6,244 nt of DNA from Planctomycetota bacterium (GTDB lineage Bacteria; Planctomycetota; Planctomycetia; Pirellulales; Thermoguttaceae), in contig JANXQG010000222.1 of assembly GCA_025356915.1 (NCBI GenBank), positions 1-6,244 on the forward strand, read 5' to 3'. Position numbers and translations under genes: made by a program. The notes under the pieces are model-generated. The model was not told the DNA's origin. It saw only the letters and a list, made by a program, of their open reading frames with translations, and did no database searches. Shown piece after piece: positions 1 through 6,244 of the stretch (positions within the stretch are counted from its first letter, which is position 1; each line of letters starts with the position of its first letter).

Positions 1-66
1 GCATTGGTTTATGAAAAAACTTCCCTGACCGTCCGGAATTATTTTTTAGAAAACCGATCCCCGGGC

Positions 67-97
67 TTGATTTTTGATAACCTTTTCTGTCTAAAAT
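67..97 (+). promoter_or_regulatory. Weak candidate sigma-70 promoter upstream of the sigma factor gene
   Basis: A -35-like TTGATT (67-72, 4/6 to consensus) and a -10-like TAAAAT (92-97, 5/6) are separated by 19 bases, longer than the usual 16-18. The 226 bases before the sigma gene are clearly AT-richer than the genes, as expected for a control region. Start of transcription near 105 would leave a leader of roughly 120 bases. This is pattern matching only; planctomycete promoters are not well described by the E. coli consensus. Confidence 0.22.
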
Positions 98-214
98 AGA
101 GATGTGCTTGGTTTAGTGAGAGAAATTTGTCTGTTACATAAAGAAGCCCGTTCAAGATCTGTAGGTAGTGCCTCCACATGCAAAGGAGTGGCGGGAATAC
201 ATTCGTTTTAACAC

Positions 215-220
215 AGGTGA
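215..220 (+). promoter_or_regulatory. Strong ribosome binding site for the sigma factor gene
   Basis: AGGTGA lies six bases before the ATG at 227, an ideal Shine-Dalgarno position, and fixes the start of the sigma factor gene. Confidence 0.7.
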
Positions 221-226
221 GACATA

Positions 227-1441
227 ATGAATATTTCAAACGCAGGAAGAATTGTTCGAGGAAGCACTTCTAACCTTGTTGCTGTCCATTCTCACGGTCG
301 CAGCCAGAGTGCTGCTAGCCAGAGCGGCATGCACCGTAATGAATCTATTTCCGAGCGTCGTCGCGGTAGTTATGCCAACTGGTCGGAAGGCGGAAATCAT
401 GCGAGCCTTGCACGGATTCTGCCACCGGAGGAGGCCCACGCTCGCGATGAAGCTACGCAAGAGGAGATCTCCCGCCGTCGTAGCAACGGGGAGACGTTGG
501 CCCAGTTGGCCAAGCGTTTTCATTCCAGCAGGGGGCGGATTTCACGAATCCTCGCACTGCAGCGACTGAAGCAGGTCCAGGAAATGGATTTGGACTACAT
601 CCCTAACGAGCACTTCCCTCATACCTCGTCGGCCGAGGAATGTGTGATTCTTGGCGAGGTTCCGGAGAATCGTCAAGCGGCCAAGAAGGTTCCCCGGCCC
701 ACTGGCCTACCACCTTACTTGGCGAGCATGTATGAAACTCCGCTGTTGACGAGGGATCAGGAGCAGCATCTGTTCCGCAAGATGAATTACTTGAAGTACA
801 AGGTCGGTGAGCTGCGAAACCGTTTGGACTTTCGTCGCCCAAGCATAACGGCCTTGGAACGGATCGAGAAGTTCTATAACGATTCGGTCACCATCAAGAA
901 CGACATCGTGCGAGCCAATCTGCGGCTGGTGGTGTCGATCGCCAAGCGATATGCCAACGGTCCAGGGCACCTATTCGAGCTGATCAGCGACGGCAATATG
1001 TCGTTGATTCGGGCAATGGAGAAGTTCGACTTCGCCCGAGGCTTCCGCTTCAGCACCTATGCCACTTGGGCCATTATCAAGAACTTCGCCCGCACGATTC
1101 CTACGGAATTGCGGCAGCATTCCCGCTTTCTCACGGGGGGTGAGGAACGGCTGCTGGGAATTAAGGACATCCGGCCCGATACCGCCCGGCGGGAGATGGC
1201 CCGGTCGGAGCGGCAATTGGAGGTTTCGCGGATCCTTAAGTATCTCGATGGGCGCGAGCGGCAGATCATCCAGCATCGCTTCGGCCTGGATAGCGATCGC
1301 AAACCCATGACTTTGAAGGAAGTGGGCCGAGTGATGGGCGTGTCCAAGGAGCGGATTCGCCAACTCGAAGCCCGGGCCATGGACAAGCTCCGCGACGCCG
1401 CAGGCGCGGAACGGGTCGAGGCACCGGAGAGCGAGGATTAA
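227..1441 (+). CDS. Sigma-70 family RNA polymerase sigma factor with extra N-terminal helix-turn-helix
   Basis: The 404-residue product should bind core RNA polymerase and direct promoter recognition. Residues 1-65 are Ser/Arg-rich and probably disordered; they are not an acidic region 1.1. Residues about 77-118 look like a helix-turn-helix (GETLAQLAKRF, then SSRGRISRIL). Residues about 160-192 resemble region 1.2. Region 2 spans about 228-290, with the core-binding NLRLVVSIAKRY stretch and FRFSTYATW. Region 3 is reduced to some 35 residues. Region 4 spans about 330-393 and ends in an intact -35-reading helix (KERIRQLEARAMDKLR). In region 2.4, the E. coli RpoD residues W434, Q437 and T440 align by eye with A282, K285 and A288, so -10 preference may differ. 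The ATG at 227 has a strong ribosome binding site. The stop codon overlaps that of the convergent prenyl synthase gene. The family call is secure. Whether this is the primary or an alternative factor is open, but the lost residues and short region 3 favour alternative. Confidence 0.93.
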   Translation: MNISNAGRIVRGSTSNLVAVHSHGRSQSAASQSGMHRNESISERRRGSYANWSEGGNHASLARILPPEEAHARDEATQEEISRRRSNGETLAQLAKRFHSSRGRISRILALQRLKQVQEMDLDYIPNEHFPHTSSAEECVILGEVPENRQAAKKVPRPTGLPPYLASMYETPLLTRDQEQHLFRKMNYLKYKVGELRNRLDFRRPSITALERIEKFYNDSVTIKNDIVRANLRLVVSIAKRYANGPGHLFELISDGNMSLIRAMEKFDFARGFRFSTYATWAIIKNFARTIPTELRQHSRFLTGGEERLLGIKDIRPDTARREMARSERQLEVSRILKYLDGRERQIIQHRFGLDSDRKPMTLKEVGRVMGVSKERIRQLEARAMDKLRDAAGAERVEAPESED

Positions 1442-2442
1442 TGTTGTCGGCTGACGACAAATTCGGCCAACCCGGCCAGGGAATCGCGGGCGGGCGAGGG
1501 GGGAAGCACGTCCAACTGCTGCACGGCAAGTTGGCTGAAAACAATTGCCTTTTCGTGAGCGTAGTCAATTGAATCGGAGTTGTCCCAGTACGGCCGCAAT
1601 AGCTCGCGACGATGGTTGTCGGAACTATTGAGTTGTGCGATCAGCCGATTGCGGGCCTCGGGAGAGGCTTGCTCCAATAGCCGAATGACTGGCAGCGTCG
1701 ATTTCTGCTTCAAGAGATCGGTGCCCAAGGACTTGCCGACCTTGGCTTCGTCACCCTGTACGTCGAGCAAGTCATCGGCGATCTGAAAAGCGACGCCCAG
1801 GTGCAGTCCGTATTGAGCAAGGGCCTCTTCGACCTCCAATTTCGCACCGGAACAATGGGACCCCAGGCGGCAACAGCTAGCCGTCAGGGCAGCCGTCTTA
1901 CCTCGCACAATGTCATAATACTGCTCCTCCGTCAGGCTGTAGTCGCCGCGGCTCTCAATCTGCCGTAATTCGCCTTCGCACATGATCCGGCTGGCATTAT
2001 GCAATTCTCGACTGGCGAACACGTCTTCCAGGGAACTGGCCAGACACAAGGCCCGGGCGAAAAGATAGTCGCCCAAGAGTACACTGGTTTCGTTATCCCA
2101 GCGAGCGTTGACTGTATCGAGGTGGCGCCGCATGGTCGCCTCGTCGAGCACATCGTCATGAATAAGCGTTGCCGTATGGATCATCTCCACCGCCGCCGCC
2201 AAGAGAACGTGCTCCGAACCAAAACCGCCGCAAGCCAACCCGCTGAGCAGCATCAAGGCCGGCCGCAGCCGCTTGCCGCCGAGGCGAAAGCCGTACTTCA
2301 CCAAGTCGTCAACAAAGGGGTATTTGCTTCGCAATATATCCCGGAAGACTTCTTCGACTTGGTGAAGCCCCACCTGAATGGGTGCATACAAGGAAAGCAG
2401 GATTTGGGGTGTCTTGACCAAGTTCTCGGCCGCCTCTTTCAT
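1438..2442 (-). CDS. Trans-polyprenyl diphosphate synthase (long-chain, IspB/HepT-like)
   Basis: The enzyme chains isopentenyl diphosphate units onto an allylic primer in trans configuration. The usual role of this class is the side chain of menaquinone or ubiquinone. The 334-residue product has the family landmarks in order: GGKRLRP (55-61), first Asp-rich motif HDDVLD (D96, D97, D100) followed by MRR, VLLGDYLFA (121-129), GKTA (181-184), second Asp-rich motif FQIADDLLD (D223, D224, D227), and GKSLGTDLLKQKSTLP (236-251). Ala91, five residues before the first motif, is small; in this family that permits long products, as in the closely similar IHTATLLHDD segment of E. coli IspB. The start at 2442 is chosen because AGGA sits eight bases upstream, the length fits the family, and a candidate promoter lies within the longer open frame. 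ATG at 2448 would add two residues; the frame stays open to 2628, adding 62 residues that resemble nothing in the family. Exact chain length cannot be read from sequence. Confidence 0.93.
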   Translation of the reverse strand: MKEAAENLVKTPQILLSLYAPIQVGLHQVEEVFRDILRSKYPFVDDLVKYGFRLGGKRLRPALMLLSGLACGGFGSEHVLLAAAVEMIHTATLIHDDVLDEATMRRHLDTVNARWDNETSVLLGDYLFARALCLASSLEDVFASRELHNASRIMCEGELRQIESRGDYSLTEEQYYDIVRGKTAALTASCCRLGSHCSGAKLEVEEALAQYGLHLGVAFQIADDLLDVQGDEAKVGKSLGTDLLKQKSTLPVIRLLEQASPEARNRLIAQLNSSDNHRRELLRPYWDNSDSIDYAHEKAIVFSQLAVQQLDVLPPSPARDSLAGLAEFVVSRQH

Positions 2443-2450
2443 GGACATCT

Positions 2451-2454
2451 TCCT
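2451..2454 (-). promoter_or_regulatory. Ribosome binding site that decides the prenyl synthase start
   Basis: On the - strand AGGA is followed by eight bases and then ATG at 2442. The alternative ATG at 2448 would leave only two bases, too close for efficient initiation, so 2442 is preferred. Confidence 0.5.
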
Positions 2455-2496
2455 GCTGGCAAATGGGATCCCCGGTACAGGGACGATCGTACCTAG

Positions 2497-2524
2497 ATTG
2501 TAATCTTCTGGGTTAATGCAGCAA
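2497..2524 (-). promoter_or_regulatory. Candidate promoter of the polyprenyl synthase gene
   Basis: Read on the - strand, TTGCTG (2524-2519, 3/6 to the -35 consensus) and TACAAT (2502-2497, 5/6 to the -10 consensus) are separated by 16 bases. Transcription would begin near 2490, giving a leader of about 45 bases before the ATG at 2442. Its position inside the longer open frame supports the shorter protein. No experimental support is possible from sequence. Confidence 0.35.
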
Positions 2525-2526
2525 GA

Positions 2527-2551
2527 CCCACCCCACTTTCGACGTGGTGGG
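2527..2551. repeat. Inverted repeat with CCCACC / GGTGGG arms
   Basis: Arms CCCACC (2527-2532) and GGTGGG (2546-2551) can form a 6-bp stem. Two further pairs (AC/GT) form if two cytosines bulge out, around a TTTCGAC loop. It sits directly upstream of the candidate -35 of the prenyl synthase gene. No run of T follows on either strand, so an intrinsic terminator is unlikely; an operator or a chance dyad is more plausible. Confidence 0.45.
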
Positions 2552-2602
2552 CCAGATGGATCAGAATTCAGCCTTTGCGGATTTGACGAATCCCAAACAT
2601 GA

Positions 2603-2622
2603 CCTACCTTTTGAAAGGTAGG
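2603..2622. repeat. Near-perfect 20-base palindrome upstream of the receiver gene
   Basis: CCTACCTTT is followed by TG and then AAAGGTAGG, a perfect inverted repeat with nine bases per arm. As RNA it would make an 8-bp stem with a TTGA loop. It lies 77 bases before the receiver start and 160 bases before the prenyl synthase start. Neither strand has a trailing T run, so it is not a typical terminator. A binding site for a dimeric regulator, or a 5' leader hairpin on the + transcript, are the likeliest roles. Confidence 0.5.
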
Positions 2623-2699
2623 CTCCAAAGGGCGGTTGTCGATTGAAAAAGCCGGTTTTGGGGTCTGTGGAACTTGGATTGCATAAGGAAAAAGGGATC

Positions 2700-3065
2700 A
2701 TGGGTATTCGTGTTTTAATGGCCGACGATTCCAAGACGATGCGCACGATTATTCGGCGGTCATTGCTGGCGGTAGGCGTGAGTGAAGCAACTGAAGCCAG
2801 CGACGGCAACGAGGCCATCGCCCTGTTCAAACCAGGGGAATTTGACCTGGTTTTGACCGACTGGAACATGCCCGGCCAACCCGGCATTGAGGTCGCTCGT
2901 GCCATTCGCGCCCAGGACGCGAAAATCCCCATCATCATGATCACCACGGAAGCCGACAAAGAACGCGTCGTACAGGCGGTTCAGGCAGGTGTAACCGACT
3001 ATCTCCTCAAGCCGTTCACGCCCGACGCGCTCCGCGAAAAGCTTTCCAAGCATGGCTGCGGCTGA
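2700..3065 (+). CDS. Stand-alone CheY-like response regulator receiver
   Basis: The 121-residue product is a single receiver domain, about the length of CheY, with no output domain, so its phosphorylated form should act by binding a partner protein. Key residues are present: acidic pair D9/D10, phospho-acceptor D54 in LTDWNMP, the switch threonine T82 in IMITTEA, and the conserved lysine K104 in LLKPF. The LTDWNMPG and AGVTDYLLKPF stretches are typical of CheY-type receivers. The start at 2700 is preferred because the protein then begins directly with the first strand (GIRVLMADD). AAGGA lies ten bases upstream and a second purine run AAAGGG sits closer. A TTG at 2643 would add 19 non-conserved residues. 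No histidine kinase or chemotaxis gene is in the window, so its signalling partner is unknown. The HD gene converges on it with nine bases between stop codons. Confidence 0.93.
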   Translation: MGIRVLMADDSKTMRTIIRRSLLAVGVSEATEASDGNEAIALFKPGEFDLVLTDWNMPGQPGIEVARAIRAQDAKIPIIMITTEADKERVVQAVQAGVTDYLLKPFTPDALREKLSKHGCG

Positions 3066-3074
3066 GTGGTCAGG

Positions 3075-4409
<1,335 letters not shown>

Positions 4410-4472
4410 CGTGTAATTGCGGCTCTTCTGGGCTTGGGTGTGGAACGCGGAATTGTAATGGGTGGGCCGAGC

Positions 4473-5156
4473 TTACTGCCACACCGATCCCACGCCGGCA
4501 ATCGCTCCCAGGATCATGGTCACGATAACGTAGAAGGCATAATGAAAGAATCCATTGCTCGTTTCCAGATCAAACGCGAACTTGCCGGTGGCGGCTCCCA
4601 CGCCGAGGAACGGCGGAGCAACCAACATCCAGAAGGGGAGTTCGATTGTGCCCATTCTAGTCTTCACATAAGCGAACACGGCCCAGAGAATCATGTAGAT
4701 CACCGCGCAGACGGCCGCCCGGATGTAGAGCTGCGTGCCGCGATGTGCCTCCAACTCGTCATCGCGGAGGAACGTGTATGCGGCCACTGCCAGCGGCGGC
4801 GAAACCAGCAGGAGCCCTACTCCGATCAGCAGATAACGCAGCGAGACTGCGTCGGCAGCGACGAAACGCACCACCAAGGCCCAGAGGATCGCGGCGACGA
4901 CCCCTCCGCCGATCACCGCAGCCACCACCGGCTTGATCTGCACCTCTCGCCGGGCGATCGGCTTCAGCAGCAGCTTTCCCGTGACGCCCTTGCCGCCACC
5001 CGCGAATTCGTCCGGCGCATGGACTTTGACCTCGGCCTTTTTCTCCGGGATCGTGATCTTCGTTTTGCATTTCGGACACGGCCCCGTCTTGCCGGCGAAT
5101 TTGTCGTCGACATTGAAGCTCTTCTTGCAGCCGGGGCATACAATCAGGATAGACAT
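4473..5156 (-). CDS. Zinc-ribbon membrane protein of unknown function (five predicted helices)
   Basis: The 227-residue product starts with a zinc ribbon: C7-P-G-C10 and C27-P-K-C30 should bind one metal ion, and the module ends in ITIP (34-37). A charged linker (38-75, Lys/Arg/Glu-rich) leads to hydrophobic segments at about 76-99, 106-130, 144-166, 173-191 and 203-224, so an inner-membrane protein with a cytoplasmic ribbon is likely. A charged loop (RDDELEAHRG, 131-140) lies between helices 2 and 3. The DLETSNGFFHYAFYV stretch before the last helix is, from memory, a recurring motif in uncharacterised planctomycete membrane proteins; no function is known to me. GGTGAG five bases before the ATG at 5156 supports the start. 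It is followed on the same strand after 63 bases by the HD enzyme gene, so they probably share a transcript. The gene upstream on the opposite strand also has N-terminal zinc ribbons. Confidence 0.82.
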   Translation of the reverse strand: MSILIVCPGCKKSFNVDDKFAGKTGPCPKCKTKITIPEKKAEVKVHAPDEFAGGGKGVTGKLLLKPIARREVQIKPVVAAVIGGGVVAAILWALVVRFVAADAVSLRYLLIGVGLLLVSPPLAVAAYTFLRDDELEAHRGTQLYIRAAVCAVIYMILWAVFAYVKTRMGTIELPFWMLVAPPFLGVGAATGKFAFDLETSNGFFHYAFYVIVTMILGAIAGVGSVWQ

Positions 5157-5198
5157 AACAGCTCACCAGAGGGAGGGTACAATCCACTGCTGTCCTCT

Positions 5199-5226
5199 AG
5201 TTTCGCATATCCACACGGCATGTCAA
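5199..5226 (-). promoter_or_regulatory. Candidate promoter of the zinc-ribbon membrane protein gene
   Basis: On the - strand a perfect -35 hexamer TTGACA (5226-5221) stands 65 bases before the start codon. The best matching -10 at 16 bases is only GAAACT (5204-5199, 3/6), so the element is one-sided. It would drive the membrane protein and probably the HD enzyme. Confidence 0.25.
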
Positions 5227-5260
5227 GAAAGACTCTTCCCCGAAATATTCCCCATGATCA

Positions 5261-5289
5261 TTGTGTCCTGCGAAACAGTGAGTTAGTAT
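5261..5289 (+). promoter_or_regulatory. Candidate promoter of the tandem zinc-ribbon gene
   Basis: TTGTGT (5261-5266, 3/6) and TAGTAT (5284-5289, 4/6) are 17 bases apart, giving a start of transcription near 5296 and a leader of about 40 bases. The spacing is ideal but both hexamers are weak. It lies back-to-back with the candidate promoter for the membrane protein. Confidence 0.22.
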
Positions 5290-5336
5290 CTATAGGTAGG
5301 ATCCCGTTGAGTCTCTTATCACAGGATGGCAGGCTT

Positions 5337-6194
5337 ATGATTGAATTCCTTTGTCCGGAAGGACACAAGATCCGCTGCCCCAAGGAAAAGGCTGGGCGGC
5401 CGGCAAAATGCCCAAAATGTGGCGTGAACTTTCGTATTCCTACCATCCAAGAGTTGGGTTCCGGGGAATCGGCGATAGCAGACGCCTTCTTTGTGGGTGA
5501 AGAAGTGACCGACGTTCCAGTGGCATCTCCATCGCCCGGCGGCAGCGGAAAGCAGCCTGCTGCTGCCCCCTCAAAAGAGCGGCAGATTGAGTTCCTCTGT
5601 CCGAACGGACATCACCTTCATGGGCCGGCCAGTTTGCAAGGCCGGGCGGGTGAATGTCCAGAGTGCAACTCGCGATTTCGTATTCCAGTCATCGACGAAC
5701 CGGGGGGATCCCACGCGGAACACGAAGCGTCCACCGAGCCGAAAGTCCCCGCCGAGGAAGAGATTACTTTGGAGAATTCGACGCTCGCGGCGGATCCCGG
5801 GCAGGTTCAATCGCCTCTCGACTTCTTACAGGTCCTAGAAGGCAGCGGTTTCGATTCAGGAAAGCCGCCCGGTGCCACCGGGGGAGCGGAGGGGGCAATT
5901 ATCAATTTGACTTCTGGTCCTGACGGCACTGTGTTCGCTGCGCATCCGCTAGCTACGCTTTTCATTGAGCTTTGGGCCGCTCGGGGCGAAAGCAGCCGGG
6001 TTGAGGTCCACTTGGAAAGCGGAAGCGTGCTGGCGCCCGATGGCTATGTGAAGTCACATTCTCAGCAAGATTATGCAGTTTTGGTAACCCGAGATCCCGA
6101 CGGCTGTTCCACCATTACCGTGGTGCCATGGAGTTCAATCTCGCGAATCATCATGCGGTCGGTCAAGGAAGTGCCAGGTGAAGTGGTGCGGTAA
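5337..6194 (+). CDS. Protein with two tandem zinc ribbons and a beta-rich C-terminal domain, function unknown
   Basis: The 285-residue product has no signal peptide or membrane helix and is probably cytoplasmic. Ribbon 1 has candidate ligands C6, H10, C25 and C28; ribbon 2 has C88, H92, C107 and C110. Both are CxxxH plus CPxC modules that end in FRIP. A Pro/Ser/Gly-rich linker (about 60-80) separates them, and an acidic low-complexity stretch (about 120-190) leads to a folded tail at about 195-280. That tail alternates hydrophobic strands (RVEVHLESGSVL, DYAVLVTR, STITVVPWSSISRIIMR) and may be a small SH3/Sm-like barrel; that is a guess from the strand pattern. The start at 5337 puts the first ribbon at the N-terminus; AGGA lies ten bases upstream. 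The frame is open much further upstream (from 4257), but that part lies antisense to two recognisable genes. A zinc-dependent nucleic-acid or protein-binding role is possible but not shown. Confidence 0.78.
   Translation: MIEFLCPEGHKIRCPKEKAGRPAKCPKCGVNFRIPTIQELGSGESAIADAFFVGEEVTDVPVASPSPGGSGKQPAAAPSKERQIEFLCPNGHHLHGPASLQGRAGECPECNSRFRIPVIDEPGGSHAEHEASTEPKVPAEEEITLENSTLAADPGQVQSPLDFLQVLEGSGFDSGKPPGATGGAEGAIINLTSGPDGTVFAAHPLATLFIELWAARGESSRVEVHLESGSVLAPDGYVKSHSQQDYAVLVTRDPDGCSTITVVPWSSISRIIMRSVKEVPGEVVR
5340..5687 (+). repeat. Internal duplication of the zinc-ribbon module
   Basis: Residues 2-35 and 84-117 of the encoded protein align without gaps, with 18 of 34 positions identical (IEFLCP, GH, GR, CPxC and FRIP among them) at an 82-residue period. 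The DNA is also similar at the start of each copy (ATTGAATTCCTTTGTCCG against ATTGAGTTCCTCTGTCCG). The pattern implies an internal duplication. The cysteine at residue 14 is glycine in copy 2, so it is unlikely to be a metal ligand. Confidence 0.85.
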
Positions 6195-6244
6195 GTAGCG
6201 TAGGTGTTCCGCATGCCTAGCTTCGAGCGTGATGCTAGTTGAGA

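Noticed and set aside
15..50. A-run followed by TTCC/GGAA and a T-run near the left edge, considered as a terminator of an upstream gene.
   Set aside because: The stem is four bases and the A and T runs pair poorly across it; no upstream gene is visible to terminate.
39..239. A 66-codon - strand open frame in the leader of the sigma gene.
   Set aside because: No family resemblance, no supported ribosome binding site, AT-rich non-coding character, and it overlaps the sigma gene start.
1999..2496. A 165-codon + strand open frame opposite the prenyl synthase gene.
   Set aside because: It is a shadow of the synthase; the opposing frame carries both Asp-rich motifs and the translation shows no domain.
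6217..6238. Inverted repeat CTAGC / GCTAG after the tandem zinc-ribbon gene, considered as a terminator.
   Set aside because: The arms are only five bases with a 12-base loop, and no T run follows before the window ends.

Overview
The window reads as a piece of bacterial chromosome, most probably from a planctomycete. That assignment is inference from protein style. The sigma factor has an extra N-terminal helix-turn-helix and a short region 3 after an ARTIP segment. Two neighbouring proteins carry CPxC-type zinc ribbons ending in an (R/T)IP signature, one of them fused to a five-helix membrane domain. No rRNA, tRNA, CRISPR array, transposase, integrase or phage gene is visible.

Layout from left to right. 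Positions 1-226 are an AT-richer leader with one weak promoter candidate. A sigma-70 family factor follows on the + strand (227-1441). It converges on a trans-polyprenyl diphosphate synthase on the - strand (1438-2442); the two stop codons interlock in one TTAA. Positions 2443-2699 form a divergent control region with a candidate promoter for the synthase and two inverted repeats with related arms. A stand-alone CheY-like receiver runs on the + strand (2700-3065). It converges, with only 9 bases between stop codons, on an HD-domain dNTP triphosphohydrolase-like protein on the - strand (3075-4409). Upstream of that gene, on the same strand and probably in the same transcript, is the zinc-ribbon membrane protein (4473-5156). 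A 180-base divergent region separates it from a + strand protein with two tandem zinc ribbons (5337-6194). The last 50 bases hold no supportable feature.

Functionally this is a mixed housekeeping and regulatory neighbourhood: transcription initiation (sigma factor), lipoquinone side-chain synthesis (polyprenyl synthase), phosphorelay signalling (receiver), nucleotide-pool control (HD enzyme) and two uncharacterised zinc-ribbon proteins. Nothing shows that the genes form one pathway. The layout is convergent and divergent throughout, with only one plausible operon (membrane protein plus HD enzyme). I see no clear sign of a new defence or mobile system. The items most worth a second look are the altered promoter-reading residues in the sigma factor, the divergent pair of zinc-ribbon genes and the paired dyads between 2527 and 2622.
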